Source: a virus. Taken from it: 64,000 nt of DNA. Shown here piece after piece: positions 8,024 through 16,995 of this stretch (the first letter of the stretch is position 1; the number at the start of each line of letters is the position of its first letter). Below the pieces are notes generated by a model that had not been told where the DNA came from, did no database searches, and saw only the letters and a list, made by a program, of their open reading frames with translations. Both the position numbers and the translations under genes were made by a program. Location of the stretch: positions 62,001 to 126,000 of IMG/VR virus record IMGVR_UViG_3300017917_003893. One strand, written 5' to 3'.

Positions 8024-8980
8024 ATGAGTGTAATTTCGTATTTCGGTGGTAAATCATCAAATGTATTCATTGAGTTTATTAACTCAAAGATACCAAAAGA
8101 TGGTTCTATTAAAACATACTTGGAGCCTTTTTCTGGCTCAATGGGAACGTATATGGACGACCCAAAATTAAAATTTGATGTAGTTGTCTACAATGATAAA
8201 AATCGCCACCAGGTGAACTTATATAAGTGTTGTTCAGAACCAGAAACTTTTGTACAATATTTACAAAACCTTAAAAACACTTTGCTACATACAACTGAAA
8301 CTGATCCTTTGAAAAAGTGGGATTTTTATAAAGGTATTTACAAAGAATACATCAAGAATGATTTCCTAGATGATATGAACTTTGAAATTGGTGATTATGA
8401 AAAAGCGGCTATTTATGCTTTCCTAATCACATCTGCTCATAATTCAGTTTATCCTCGTGGTGCTGGTTTCAATGGTTATAAAAAAGATAAAGATAGACTT
8501 AAATTAGAAGTTCTTATTGATAAATTAAAAAAGAATAAGTATACTGAAAAGTTGAAATCTATTACTGATTTTTATAATATTGATTTTGAAGAGCTTATTA
8601 CTAAATATGATTCTGAAGATACCTACTTGTATTTAGATCCTCCTTATGCTCGTTTTGATGAAGCTAAAGGTGAAGATGATGCTAAAAGATTATTTTGGTA
8701 TGGTGCTGATGCTGAAGGTGTTTTTGGTCCAGCTTCTCATAGAAGACTTTTAGAATTGATTAAGAAATCTAAATCTCGTTGGTCTTTATCATACTACTAT
8801 TTTCCTCTATTAGAGGAATTGTTACCAAGAGACCAATATATCTGGACTGAAAAAGAAGTATTCAGAAGTTCGGCTCAAGGTGGTAATAACCATGAGGGCA
8901 AAGGTGAACAAGCTAAAGGTGTTGAGTTGTTAATTTTAAATTATGACCCAATTACGGGTAAAAAAATAAATTTTGAATAA
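8024..8980 (+). CDS. DNA adenine N6-methyltransferase (Dam/D12 class)
   Basis: FGGK (residues 7-10) and EPFSGS (34-39) form the AdoMet-binding part, and DPPY (205-208) is the catalytic motif of D12-class adenine methyltransferases. The 318-residue length suits the family. No partner restriction enzyme is adjacent, so it is probably an orphan that protects phage DNA. The gene begins 1 bp after the NADAR stop. Target site cannot be read from the sequence. Confidence 0.88.
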   Translation: MSVISYFGGKSSNVFIEFINSKIPKDGSIKTYLEPFSGSMGTYMDDPKLKFDVVVYNDKNRHQVNLYKCCSEPETFVQYLQNLKNTLLHTTETDPLKKWDFYKGIYKEYIKNDFLDDMNFEIGDYEKAAIYAFLITSAHNSVYPRGAGFNGYKKDKDRLKLEVLIDKLKKNKYTEKLKSITDFYNIDFEELITKYDSEDTYLYLDPPYARFDEAKGEDDAKRLFWYGADAEGVFGPASHRRLLELIKKSKSRWSLSYYYFPLLEELLPRDQYIWTEKEVFRSSAQGGNNHEGKGEQAKGVELLILNYDPITGKKINFE

Positions 8981-8981
8981 T

Positions 8982-9572
8982 ATGTATAAATTTGAATCTG
9001 AAGAAATACTTGGTCTAATAAAAGAAATCCAAGAGACTAGAATATGTGATACTGACAAGGGATCTTATCATACTTACACTGGTATGTATGAAGAGATATT
9101 ATCACAATATAAAAATAGAGATTGTACATTATTAGAAATTGGTGTGCAATCTGGTGGATCTGCTTTACTTTGGAGTAGATATTTACCAAATGCTAAATTA
9201 TCTTTTTCTGATATTAATCAACTTAATCAAGTAGTAATTGATATGATTGGTGATAAGTGTATTTTTCATTTAGGTGATGCTTATTCGGATTATGGATCAA
9301 GTGCTATTAAAAGTGCTAGACCAGACGGATTTGATGTTATAATTGATGATGGTCCACATACCCTTCAATCAATGGTTGAATGCATTAGAAGATATTTACC
9401 TGTGGTTAAAAAAGGCGGATATCTTATAATTGAAGATATTCAAGATATTTCTTGGTGTGAAGTGTTAAGAAATGAAGTTCCTTTAGAATATAAAGAAAGT
9501 ATTGAGGTTTTTGATATAAGAAATTTCAAAGGTAGATATGACGATATTGTTTTTATAGTTAAAAAAAATTAA
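8982..9572 (+). CDS. Class I SAM-dependent methyltransferase
   Basis: The ATG at 8982 is chosen over an upstream TTG at 8973 that overlaps the preceding gene. The protein (196 residues) has LLEIGVQSGGSALLWS as the AdoMet-binding loop, then FDVIIDDGPHTLQSM and KKGGYLIIEDIQD. This arrangement resembles the Methyltransf_24 / cephalosporin-hydroxylase-like group often found near sugar-modifying genes. Substrate unknown; small molecules or glycans are likelier than DNA. Confidence 0.75.
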   Translation: MYKFESEEILGLIKEIQETRICDTDKGSYHTYTGMYEEILSQYKNRDCTLLEIGVQSGGSALLWSRYLPNAKLSFSDINQLNQVVIDMIGDKCIFHLGDAYSDYGSSAIKSARPDGFDVIIDDGPHTLQSMVECIRRYLPVVKKGGYLIIEDIQDISWCEVLRNEVPLEYKESIEVFDIRNFKGRYDDIVFIVKKN

Positions 9573-9573
9573 T

Positions 9574-9780
9574 ATGAGTTATCCCTTACCAAATCAAAAA
9601 TATAATCATTATAAAGGTGGTACATATGAAGTTATTTCTATGGCTACTCATACTGAAACAGGAGAAAAGTTGGTAGTTTATAAATCTATCAACTTTGGCT
9701 CTGTTTATGTTAGACCTTACGACCTGTGGTCTGAAACTTTAGAAGGCGGTCAAAAAAGATTTGAACTAATAAATGAATAA
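9574..9780 (+). CDS. DUF1653 family small protein
   Basis: The 68-residue protein contains YNHYKGGTYEVISMATH, then ETGEKLVVYKS and VYVRPYDLW, the pattern of DUF1653, a small beta-barrel-like family in bacteria and phages with no established function. Its last codons overlap the next start by 8 bp. Confidence 0.8.
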   Translation: MSYPLPNQKYNHYKGGTYEVISMATHTETGEKLVVYKSINFGSVYVRPYDLWSETLEGGQKRFELINE

Positions 9781-10513
9781 TATTATAAAAGATTTCAAAC
9801 AAAGAGGTGATATTATTAAAATTTATGATTGGATGAAAATTAATAAGAATCTAAATAATTTTGATAAGAAACAAGTTTCTATGAAAAATAATTCAGGCAT
9901 TGGTACTGCTTTTAATATAGATGTTACAAGCATTGTTACTAGTACACTTATCAATGAATTAAATCAAGATTTAATTAGAACTATTTTGAAATCAATGTTT
10001 AATACTCAAAATTTTGATTATTTAGATTTAAGACCAGATGGTTCTCTAATGACTGGTAGAGTTCATCTTGAGAGGTTAGTACAAATGATTTATCAAAGCG
10101 GTTATAAAAATGTTATCACAACTGGCATGATAGCTTCTGAACTTATGGATAGTGCTTACTTTTTATCCAATGGGTTTAAAAATGCTAGTATGAGTGCTAC
10201 TTCAACATTTTATAATTCAGGTAGTTTAAATGGTGTTAAAGTTTGGGTTGATCCATATATGAAATTTAACGATGGTAGATTATGTCTGTTCAATGAGGTT
10301 GATATCAACATTGAAGACGTTGACTTAGTTGAATTTATTGACCCAGTTGATGCACAGTCCACATTCAAGATTCAGTATAAATCCGACTTTATTGTAAATG
10401 ACTCTAAATTAATATTTGTAATTGAGAATGAAAACTCCGAGGCATATATTCAATATAAGTCGTTACAAAGAGATATAAAAATAGATAATATTTTAGATGG
10501 CAAATCTTTCTAA
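9773..10513 (+). CDS. gp23-fold paralogue (divergent capsid-like protein)
   Basis: Two segments of this 246-residue protein align by eye with the window's own capsid protein. STLINELNQDLIRTILKSMF corresponds to the capsid LVNELSQTISKQIVAKIF helix, and NGVKVWVDPYMKFNDGRLCL corresponds to GDISIYVDPYMKYNDNRIVL. The capsid N-terminal arm and much of the outer domain are missing. It could be a vertex, decoration or assembly protein; T4 gp24 is a precedent for a gp23 paralogue. It ends RDIKIDNILDGKSF, which carries the C-terminal motif described in the findings. Confidence 0.6.
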   Translation: MNNIIKDFKQRGDIIKIYDWMKINKNLNNFDKKQVSMKNNSGIGTAFNIDVTSIVTSTLINELNQDLIRTILKSMFNTQNFDYLDLRPDGSLMTGRVHLERLVQMIYQSGYKNVITTGMIASELMDSAYFLSNGFKNASMSATSTFYNSGSLNGVKVWVDPYMKFNDGRLCLFNEVDINIEDVDLVEFIDPVDAQSTFKIQYKSDFIVNDSKLIFVIENENSEAYIQYKSLQRDIKIDNILDGKSF

Positions 10514-10715
10514 TACATTTCAAATAAATAGTACCTGTGGTTCAAGTGCTTTAACGATTGATTCTGATGGTAATACGGTTGTAAATAAGCTGGTTCTTTT
10601 GGATGAAAAAACAGGAAATAAATGGGAAGTTAAAATATCGCATGGTGAACTAGTGGTTGAGCCTTTAGAATTAGAAGATAAAAGAGAATTTAAATTAAAT
10701 AAAATATTGAAATGA
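10497..10715 (+). CDS. Small protein with the shared C-terminal motif
   Basis: The 72-residue protein starts inside the previous gene (17-bp overlap). It looks beta-rich (FQINSTCGSSALTIDSDGN, KWEVKISHGELVVEP) and ends DKREFKLNKILK. No family recognised. The tight overlap on both sides suggests translational coupling within the 9574-11257 cluster. Confidence 0.6.
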   Translation: MANLSNTFQINSTCGSSALTIDSDGNTVVNKLVLLDEKTGNKWEVKISHGELVVEPLELEDKREFKLNKILK

Positions 10716-11257
10716 AATACACAGTCTCAGTTTATGGCTATGGAGCCGAAGTAACTATTGGTTCTGTTAATGAAGAATTAAAACAGATACTAAGTAATCC
10801 AGAAAAAGAGTTGATAGATATTGTCACTGAAGATATTGAAGATTTTGGTAGTTGGTATGAAATAGATGACCAATATCACAAATGGAGTGCCGCTGGAAAT
10901 TTTACAATTTTAGTTGAAGATGAAAATGGAAACGAAGTTTGTAAAATAGATTCAGAAAATATGCACAAACATGATACAGATAATTTTGAATTAGTAGAAT
11001 ATGATTGTATAGAAGTTGATGATTCTAAAGATTTGTTAATGTGTGTAGCCTATGAAAAAGGTTCATTTTTTGAAGGAGATATTGAAACTGATAGATTTGA
11101 AATATCAAAGTTAAAAATTAAAATAGATGGTGAGATAGGTATTGAAGAATGTTACTTTGGTGATATTATATCTGGTATCTATTATGATGATGAAGAAGTT
11201 GATAACTATGGTGGTGGTACCGATGGTAAATCATTTGAAGTTTATAAGAACTTTTAA
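10712..11257 (+). CDS. Hypothetical acidic protein
   Basis: The 181-residue acidic protein overlaps the previous gene by 4 bp (ATGA). It begins MKYTVSVYGYGAEVTIGSV and looks like a beta-sandwich or repeated beta-hairpins, with aromatic and acidic residues throughout. No family recognised. It is the last gene before a bidirectional terminator. Confidence 0.6.
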   Translation: MKYTVSVYGYGAEVTIGSVNEELKQILSNPEKELIDIVTEDIEDFGSWYEIDDQYHKWSAAGNFTILVEDENGNEVCKIDSENMHKHDTDNFELVEYDCIEVDDSKDLLMCVAYEKGSFFEGDIETDRFEISKLKIKIDGEIGIEECYFGDIISGIYYDDEEVDNYGGGTDGKSFEVYKNF

Positions 11258-11262
11258 AAAGA

Positions 11263-11292
11263 AAAAACCTCAGAGAAATCTGAGGTTTTTTT
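11263..11292. terminator. Bidirectional terminator
   Basis: AAAACCTCAGA and TCTGAGGTTTT form a hairpin with loop GAAA. It is flanked by A and T runs, so it can end both the plus cluster at 11257 and the minus gene ending at 11300. Confidence 0.9.
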
Positions 11293-11299
11293 ATTTATT

Positions 11300-11764
11300 T
11301 TACTCTTCAGTATATATTTTAGCTGAGAACTTTGGTGACTTATAATCAACATCAGTTGTGTTTGTAACACAACTATCATCATCAGCCTCACCACTCTTTA
11401 CTATTCTCAAAGCCTCCTGCTCATTTTTTGCTTCTATGATATATTCACGATATGCTCTTACTGGATAATCAATAGTTACTATATAAGTTTCATTGCTTGA
11501 TTGACCTTCATTAGTGCCTTCTAATTCTTCAATTGCATCAATTTTATCTTCAATCTCAGCAGGACTTAAATCATCCATCTTACGAGTTACTTTATTGAAT
11601 TTATATCTTGAGTTAGCAAAATTCTTTTGATACTCATCAGAATTAGGCTTATTTTGTCTATTCATTTTCTTTAGTTCATCTTTCTCAGAATCTGCTGAGA
11701 AATCCTTAAAGTTTACTACTTTTCTATTTACATTGAATGTAGGTTGATTATCTTTATAAGTCAT
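11300..11764 (-). CDS. Hypothetical protein with a DpnD/PcfM-like C-terminal fold
   Basis: The first 100 residues are polar and low-complexity. Residues about 95-140 read YIVTIDYPVRAYREYIIEA then NEQEALRIVKSGE, a beta-beta-alpha arrangement similar to small DpnD/PcfM-like domains; this resemblance is weak. Residues 18-30 (VNFKDFSADSEKDE) resemble the head-targeting pattern but are not N-terminal. Function unknown. Confidence 0.5.
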   Translation of the reverse strand: MTYKDNQPTFNVNRKVVNFKDFSADSEKDELKKMNRQNKPNSDEYQKNFANSRYKFNKVTRKMDDLSPAEIEDKIDAIEELEGTNEGQSSNETYIVTIDYPVRAYREYIIEAKNEQEALRIVKSGEADDDSCVTNTTDVDYKSPKFSAKIYTEE

Positions 11765-11832
11765 TTTATAGAATTACTTTTTTGTATATATTAAATTCAA
11801 TATTTCATTTATTTTATTTCAGAGACCTGGTT

Positions 11833-11844
11833 TTTTATATATAC
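11833..11844 (+). promoter_or_regulatory. Late-type promoter motif TTTTATATATAC
   Basis: Lies 28 bp before the start at 11873 and divergent from the minus-strand gene starting at 11764. Confidence 0.45.
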
Positions 11845-11872
11845 TTATGATGAAAACAAAAATCAAAAAGTA

Positions 11873-13219
11873 ATGTATAATAAAGACATGAGTAAGTTAA
11901 TAACACTAAATGGTAATAATGACCAAGAATTATTGAGTTCTATATTCGACAATGAAATAGTAGTATTTGAAGATGTACAAGGCTCAAAGATATGGGTTAA
12001 TTGGGATGGTAAAGAGTTTACTATAAAACCTAAATCAATGAATAGCGATCCTATAAATTTAATTGATTTGGCTATGCAAAACTATTATAATCCAGCAATT
12101 ATTTTTTTTAATTCACTTGATGTTAGAGTTAAGTCTTTATTGAATAAAAAATGGTGGTTTTGTTTTGAATATTTTCCTGATAATCAACCAGCTAATATTG
12201 AGTACTCTAGAGTTCCAAAAAATAATTTAGTTTTAATTACAGTTAATAAATCTGGAAAATATGATTTTGGTGTTGATGAACTAGATGAATATGCTAGACT
12301 TTTTGATGTGGATATGTTGCCTATTGTTTTTCAAGGTAAATTGACCGAAAGAATGATAGAGGCAATTAGATATTTTATAAACACAAGTGAAGAGGATTTA
12401 GAATATGTTTTTGGTGAAAAATCATTTGCTTTTTTCTTTTATAAAATATTGAATCCTAGTTCAAAGAATTCATTTTTAATGGAAACTGATGATTTTCAAA
12501 ACAATGTAGAAAAATTAATAGTTAGAACTGCTAAAGGTGATATTTCATTTGAAATATTAAATCCTTTATATAAAAGAATAAGTGATAATAATTCAACAGA
12601 ATTTGTTGAGATATACACTTTAATTCTAGTTAATTTCTTGAATTTCTGTCAATCATTTAACTTAGAAGAAATTAAGTTAAAGGGTGATAAAAGAGATGAG
12701 GTTTATATTTATTTAATGTCTAAGTTATTTAATGTTTATGTATCTGAGGTTAAGCAAGATTTATTAGACTTTGAATTTATAGTTCCTGAATTTTTCGACA
12801 AAGAGAAGTTTAAGATTAATATTGAATTAATACCAAATAAATTAACTAAAGACTATATTAAAGAATCAGATAAATTAGAATATATTTTCAAAGTTATTTT
12901 AGGCTCATTTAATAAAAAAAGAAAGAAGCCAATTGGTGTATTTACAGAAAATACAGTTATTCTTTTCAATGGATTTGTAACTGATATTAATAATTATATT
13001 GATAAATATTTAAATAAATTACACGAAGTTGAGTTAACAAGAGCTGGTCTTTTAGACTTTGGTGATTTCTTTGAAATTCAATATGATACAGACGGTGAAG
13101 GTGAAGTTTATCCAGATGTTTATACTGAATTTGAAAAAGGAGTTCCTTCTGATAAGAAGAAAAAAGGAAAAGGTGGTAAAATGTTACCAGTTGAAGAAAC
13201 GCCTAAATCTCCTAAATAA
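11873..13219 (+). CDS. RNA-ligase-fold-like protein, probably catalytically altered
   Basis: Residues 31-56 read VVFEDVQGSKIWVNWDG then FTIKPKSM. This resembles motif I (EKxDGS) and the following strands of covalent nucleotidyltransferases such as T4 RNA ligases, but the nucleophilic lysine position holds Asp34. The remaining 390 residues are helical and unassigned, and the C-terminus is a lysine-rich tail (KKKKGKGGK). A second in-frame ATG at 11888 (MSKLITL) is an alternative start. The ligase assignment is tentative. The last codon overlaps the next start (TAATG). Confidence 0.4.
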   Translation: MYNKDMSKLITLNGNNDQELLSSIFDNEIVVFEDVQGSKIWVNWDGKEFTIKPKSMNSDPINLIDLAMQNYYNPAIIFFNSLDVRVKSLLNKKWWFCFEYFPDNQPANIEYSRVPKNNLVLITVNKSGKYDFGVDELDEYARLFDVDMLPIVFQGKLTERMIEAIRYFINTSEEDLEYVFGEKSFAFFFYKILNPSSKNSFLMETDDFQNNVEKLIVRTAKGDISFEILNPLYKRISDNNSTEFVEIYTLILVNFLNFCQSFNLEEIKLKGDKRDEVYIYLMSKLFNVYVSEVKQDLLDFEFIVPEFFDKEKFKINIELIPNKLTKDYIKESDKLEYIFKVILGSFNKKRKKPIGVFTENTVILFNGFVTDINNYIDKYLNKLHEVELTRAGLLDFGDFFEIQYDTDGEGEVYPDVYTEFEKGVPSDKKKKGKGGKMLPVEETPKSPK

Positions 13220-13419
13220 TGAAATCTGTTAATCTTAATATAAAATCTGTCGAGGTAAAAGCAAGTGTAAGACCACTTAGAACTAAGTGGACTCGTGAAA
13301 TGGTCAATGATATACAAAGCCTTAGTGATATGGATTTAAGTTCTTTTGAGAGATATTTTACAAAAGAGTTAAGAAGAGAAAATAGGAAAAATTCTATAAA
13401 TAAAATCTTTAAAAAATAA
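13219..13419 (+). CDS. Small gp23-helix-like protein
   Basis: The 66-residue protein reads VEVKASVRPLRTKWTREMV, then LSDMDLSSFERYFTKEL, and ends RKNSINKIFKK. By eye this follows the capsid segment IEVSSALRRTEIEDIKANTG, GMDIVQKMESILVNEL, AKIF. It may therefore be an isolated gp23 helical module, or a small protein with the shared C-terminal motif. Starts at the stop of the preceding gene. Confidence 0.55.
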   Translation: MKSVNLNIKSVEVKASVRPLRTKWTREMVNDIQSLSDMDLSSFERYFTKELRRENRKNSINKIFKK

Positions 13420-13450
13420 AAACATAGAACCGTTTTCGAGGTATAATTGT

Positions 13451-14689
13451 ATGACGGTTTCGAGTGTAGTTAAATTAAGTGATATTGAATCATACTCTTC
13501 AATTAAGAAGAGCTTAGAAAATAAAAAGTGCAGTTTACAGTTTCTTCCATTATCTATGGAGTCCTTATCCAAGGAAAAGAATTTTACCTATAAAGGTCAA
13601 AAGTTAAAGACATCATATCTTATTGATATAGTTCACAATCTTATATTAAAATACTATTTTAAGAAAGAGAATAAGTTTCATCTTATGTCTCCAATATTAA
13701 AAGAAAAGTATGGTTATTTATATAATTATTATATGGACTATCTTATTGAGAATAAGGTATTAATTTTACTATCTAAGCATCAAAAAGGTAAAAGTTCAAG
13801 AGTATATGCTATTAATGAGTTTATATTAAGAGGTACTATAATTCGATATAATAATTTTGACAAAGTTTTATTAAAAAAATACAAGAGTAAAGTTTCTCAA
13901 CTTAAAGAAGAAACTAAGTTTGAAAATTTACTGATTGATAATGATATTAAAATCAAACTTGTTGACGATTTGTTCAAGATTCAAATAGAATTTGATAGGT
14001 CTATATTCTATTTAGATTCACTAAAAGGAGATGATGTTGATATTTACAATAGAAATAAATATTCCGTTGAGTGTATAAATGATAAACACATATTCTATCA
14101 CTTTGATAACTATGGTAGAATGCACACAAACTTTACTATCCTAAAGTCTTTCATCAGAAAGAACTGTTTACTTATAAATGGTGAAGAAACACATGAGATT
14201 GATATTAAAAATAGTCAACCTTTGTTCTTAGCAAAGTTAATTAAGGATTCTGGAACTAAGTGGGTCAATGAAGATGAGTTTGAATTATTCAAAGACTTAA
14301 CGCTTAGTGGTAAGTATTACAACTACTTTATGGATTCTTGTGGTATTTCTGATAGAAATACTGCTAAAGAGTATACATATAAAGTTCTTTTTGGTAGAAA
14401 TGGTTCAAATAGTAAAGCAGATAAAATGTTTATTAAATTATTTCCCACTATACACAATTTTATCAAATTATATAAAAAAGAAAATGGTGATTATAAAGTT
14501 CTTGCCTATGAGTTACAGAAATCAGAAAGTAATCTTATATTTAACAAGATAATTAGACAAATTATGACATTATATCCTGAAATTAATTTAGTAACTGTAC
14601 ACGATAGTATAATTGTTCAAAGGTCTTATAAAGACTCTGTTTGGGCTATATTTCAGACTAAACTTTATGAAGAGTTTGGACTTATTTAA
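13451..14689 (+). CDS. Divergent family-A-polymerase-like protein
   Basis: The C-terminal half of this 412-residue protein carries palm motifs of DNA polymerase I in the right order. HEIDIKNSQPLFL fits motif A (DYSQIELR), TYKVLFGRNGS fits the motif B region (helix plus YG), and LVTVHDSIIV fits motif C (VHDE) with Ser replacing Glu. GRMHTNFTIL before motif A also suits PolA-like proteins. The N-terminal 200 residues are unassigned and no 3'-5' exonuclease motifs are seen. The phage also has a family-B polymerase, so this enzyme is probably specialised (repair, priming or mobile-element origin). Confidence 0.6.
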   Translation: MTVSSVVKLSDIESYSSIKKSLENKKCSLQFLPLSMESLSKEKNFTYKGQKLKTSYLIDIVHNLILKYYFKKENKFHLMSPILKEKYGYLYNYYMDYLIENKVLILLSKHQKGKSSRVYAINEFILRGTIIRYNNFDKVLLKKYKSKVSQLKEETKFENLLIDNDIKIKLVDDLFKIQIEFDRSIFYLDSLKGDDVDIYNRNKYSVECINDKHIFYHFDNYGRMHTNFTILKSFIRKNCLLINGEETHEIDIKNSQPLFLAKLIKDSGTKWVNEDEFELFKDLTLSGKYYNYFMDSCGISDRNTAKEYTYKVLFGRNGSNSKADKMFIKLFPTIHNFIKLYKKENGDYKVLAYELQKSESNLIFNKIIRQIMTLYPEINLVTVHDSIIVQRSYKDSVWAIFQTKLYEEFGLI

Positions 14690-14713
14690 GAATAAATTTA
14701 AAATATATAAGAT

Positions 14714-14866
14714 ATGAAAATGTTCTATTTAACCGTTAACGGAAACAAGAAAGATGTTATATCTAAGGTCATGACAGAGACATTAGAACAAGCAGTTGTT
14801 TACTTCTCGGAAATTAAAAATCTGTCAATTGATGCTCTACTAAAAATCTATACCATTACTGAATAA
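14714..14866 (+). CDS. Small hypothetical protein (50 aa)
   Basis: ATG at 14714 follows an ATATATAAG element by 4 bp. The 50-residue product starts MKMFYLTVNGNKKDVISKVM and ends KIYTITE, with a beta-alpha-beta look. The promoter-like element, a clean stop and the same strand as its neighbours support it. No family recognised. Confidence 0.5.
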   Translation: MKMFYLTVNGNKKDVISKVMTETLEQAVVYFSEIKNLSIDALLKIYTITE

Positions 14867-14878
14867 GTGTTGTATATT

Positions 14879-14890
14879 TTTAATATATAC
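14879..14890 (+). promoter_or_regulatory. Late-type promoter motif TTTAATATATAC
   Basis: A perfect copy ending 4 bp before the ATG at 14895, again implying a leaderless or nearly leaderless transcript. Confidence 0.5.
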
Positions 14891-14894
14891 AATT

Positions 14895-15434
14895 ATGATT
14901 GGATTAGAACATCAAAATGCAACCTTCATCTTACTATCTTCAAAAAGACTTGAAGATATGATTTCTATACTTTATGCTAAAGAATATACAGTTGTGCCAA
15001 TAAAGGGTTACTACAGAGGTCAGTTTGAAGACTCTGTTATGGCTTATGGTATGGTTGATAATGATACTTTAAGAAAAGATGTACTTTTTCTACTTAATCA
15101 TTTTGATGAAGAGTGTGCTATAATAAAATATCAAGGAGAATCTAATGCTAAAAAGATATTTAAAGATGGTTCTGAAAAACCACTTGGTATAGTTATGTAC
15201 AATACAGATGCTGACAATATGTCTTATCTATACAATGGTACTTCATTCTCATTCGTAGAGTCTAAGAGATATTGGAAGCCAACTAAGAAAGAAGATTTTA
15301 GAGTAGGTATGTTAGTTGAATACTTCAACAATAATAAATGGTATGAAAAACTTGTTGAGAATCCTAACGATGAATATGAAAAACTTTATAAGTTACTTAT
15401 AAAGTATGATAAAGTTAGAGTTGCTTCTAAATAA
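14895..15434 (+). CDS. Conserved-looking phage protein, unknown function
   Basis: The 179-residue protein begins MIGLEHQNATFILLSSKRLE. The last 50 residues (DFRVGMLVEYFNNNKWYEKL ... YDKVRVA) look like a small SH3-like or Tudor-like barrel that might bind nucleic acid or protein. Its 3' end overlaps the convergent minus-strand gene by 8 bp with no terminator between them. Confidence 0.55.
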   Translation: MIGLEHQNATFILLSSKRLEDMISILYAKEYTVVPIKGYYRGQFEDSVMAYGMVDNDTLRKDVLFLLNHFDEECAIIKYQGESNAKKIFKDGSEKPLGIVMYNTDADNMSYLYNGTSFSFVESKRYWKPTKKEDFRVGMLVEYFNNNKWYEKLVENPNDEYEKLYKLLIKYDKVRVASK

Positions 15435-16203
15435 TTTCAAACCAATTTATTATTTTATGCCAATTTGGTGTTTCTTTTAAGAAGTATCTCATATCATTTG
15501 GACAATTTATTACATTCAATCCGTTTTCAGTTTTTTGAACATTTCTCATCATAATAATCTTATTTGATTTAATATAAGGAGAAGTTATAACATTTATTCC
15601 GTTAATATTTCCAGTTACAACACCGTTATTACTAGACACAATCATTCCATTAGATAATAGAAGATATTTATAAGCATCTAAACCAACTATAATTGTATTA
15701 GCTGGTCCGGTTCTACCTGATGATGCTATTAAGCTACTAACCATCATTATTCTAGTTATCACTCTTCTCGATAAAGCTATTTCGTTTTCAGAATCTGTTA
15801 AGTTAGAATCTTTTTGATAAATAACATTTAGATTTTGAGGAACACCCATTGGGTTTGATGTTAGTGTCTCTAATGTTTTCATAATATCTGTATAGATATC
15901 TGTTAAATCTAAATAGGTTTTACCTTGAACATTAATAGAATTTATTTTAGGAGAAATAACTGACATATAACCTTCATTATCCAAAGGGTTTGAAAATGTT
16001 TCTCTGTTCTTGAACTCTTCTACTTTACCATCAACGATAGCGTCAATAGCAAGATCTCTATTCTTTCTTTTTAATTCTCTTTGATATTCTTCGTTTGGTT
16101 CTTCAATCCAATCCATATATGTCATTACAACTTGAGGTAAAGAAGGTTTGGTAGATTCTACATAATTACAGATAGCAATTAAGTCATTATTAGAAATTAT
16201 CAT
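15427..16203 (-). CDS. gp23-fold paralogue at the end of the glycan operon
   Basis: From the ATG at 16203 the protein has 258 residues. RRVITRIMMVSSLIASSGRT then GPANTIIVGLDAYKYLL and NGINVITSPYIKSNKIIMMRN follow the capsid segments KLITKIAHASNFIATEGRVG, GPAQYLITNG and GDISIYVDPYMKYNDNRIVLG. An earlier ATG at 16221 is possible, but 16203 gives the usual short overlap with the glycosyltransferase stop. Its place as the last gene of a glycosylation operon suggests a capsid-associated protein that is glycosylated or helps glycosylate the shell. Confidence 0.6.
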   Translation of the reverse strand: MIISNNDLIAICNYVESTKPSLPQVVMTYMDWIEEPNEEYQRELKRKNRDLAIDAIVDGKVEEFKNRETFSNPLDNEGYMSVISPKINSINVQGKTYLDLTDIYTDIMKTLETLTSNPMGVPQNLNVIYQKDSNLTDSENEIALSRRVITRIMMVSSLIASSGRTGPANTIIVGLDAYKYLLLSNGMIVSSNNGVVTGNINGINVITSPYIKSNKIIMMRNVQKTENGLNVINCPNDMRYFLKETPNWHKIINWFEII

Positions 16204-16951
16204 ATTTATTCTTCCATCCAATTTTTGGCATTTGGTTTAATATAACCTTCTGTAATTGTTCTTTATTCATAGTGGATGTTTTTTGTAACAATTGTAGATT
16301 TCTTTGATACCACTTCATGTCAGGTTGAACTCTTTCGTGGTATAAATGAAAGCATCTTGCTTGTAGTTCGGTCCAAGTTAAAAAGTTTTTAACTTTCATA
16401 GTTTGAAAATCATCTTCTCCACCCCAACCAATGAAGTCTTCATTCCAACCACCAATCTTTTGAATAGCTTCTCTTCTAAACATTGCTATACCACCAGAGA
16501 TGTTAATTTTTTGATTATCTGTTTCTCCTCTACCTGGTCTATTTATACTAATCATTTGTTCTAATTGTAGATTACTTTCTTGTTGGGTTAAATCTACAAC
16601 TGAATGATACGGACTCACCATATCATAACTTTGTAAAGCGTTTAAACCAGCTATGAATTGATTAGGTTCCATAATTAAATCAGAATCACCAAAAACAATA
16701 ATATTTGAGTTTGCCCATTTCATTGCTACATTAAATGCCCAGGATCTGTTGTAGGGCATATCTGATTTTGTAAATATGTGTTTGGCTTTTAAGTTTAGGT
16801 GAGATATTTTAGAGTGAGTATCTTGTTCAATTAGTAGCACTTCAACTCCTCCAAATCCGTTAATCCAATCGAGAACTCTTCTTAAATTTTGTAATCTTTC
16901 TAGATTGTGTCTATAACCTATTACATAGGTGAATGAATAGTTTGAACTCAT
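16190..16951 (-). CDS. Family 2 glycosyltransferase
   Basis: The 253-residue protein has a GT-A fold signature: VIGYRHNLERLQNLRRVLDW at the start, the metal/nucleotide-binding DSD at residues 89-91, and GWNEDFIGWGGEDDF around 169-182, typical of the galactosyltransferase-like C-terminal half. It probably transfers a hexose to a glycan acceptor. It is in an operon with the LicD and cytidylyltransferase genes. Confidence 0.8.
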   Translation of the reverse strand: MSSNYSFTYVIGYRHNLERLQNLRRVLDWINGFGGVEVLLIEQDTHSKISHLNLKAKHIFTKSDMPYNRSWAFNVAMKWANSNIIVFGDSDLIMEPNQFIAGLNALQSYDMVSPYHSVVDLTQQESNLQLEQMISINRPGRGETDNQKINISGGIAMFRREAIQKIGGWNEDFIGWGGEDDFQTMKVKNFLTWTELQARCFHLYHERVQPDMKWYQRNLQLLQKTSTMNKEQLQKVILNQMPKIGWKNKYDNF

Positions 16952-16995
16952 TAATGAATATTATTTTTTATTTATATTAAATATAATGAGTTTGT

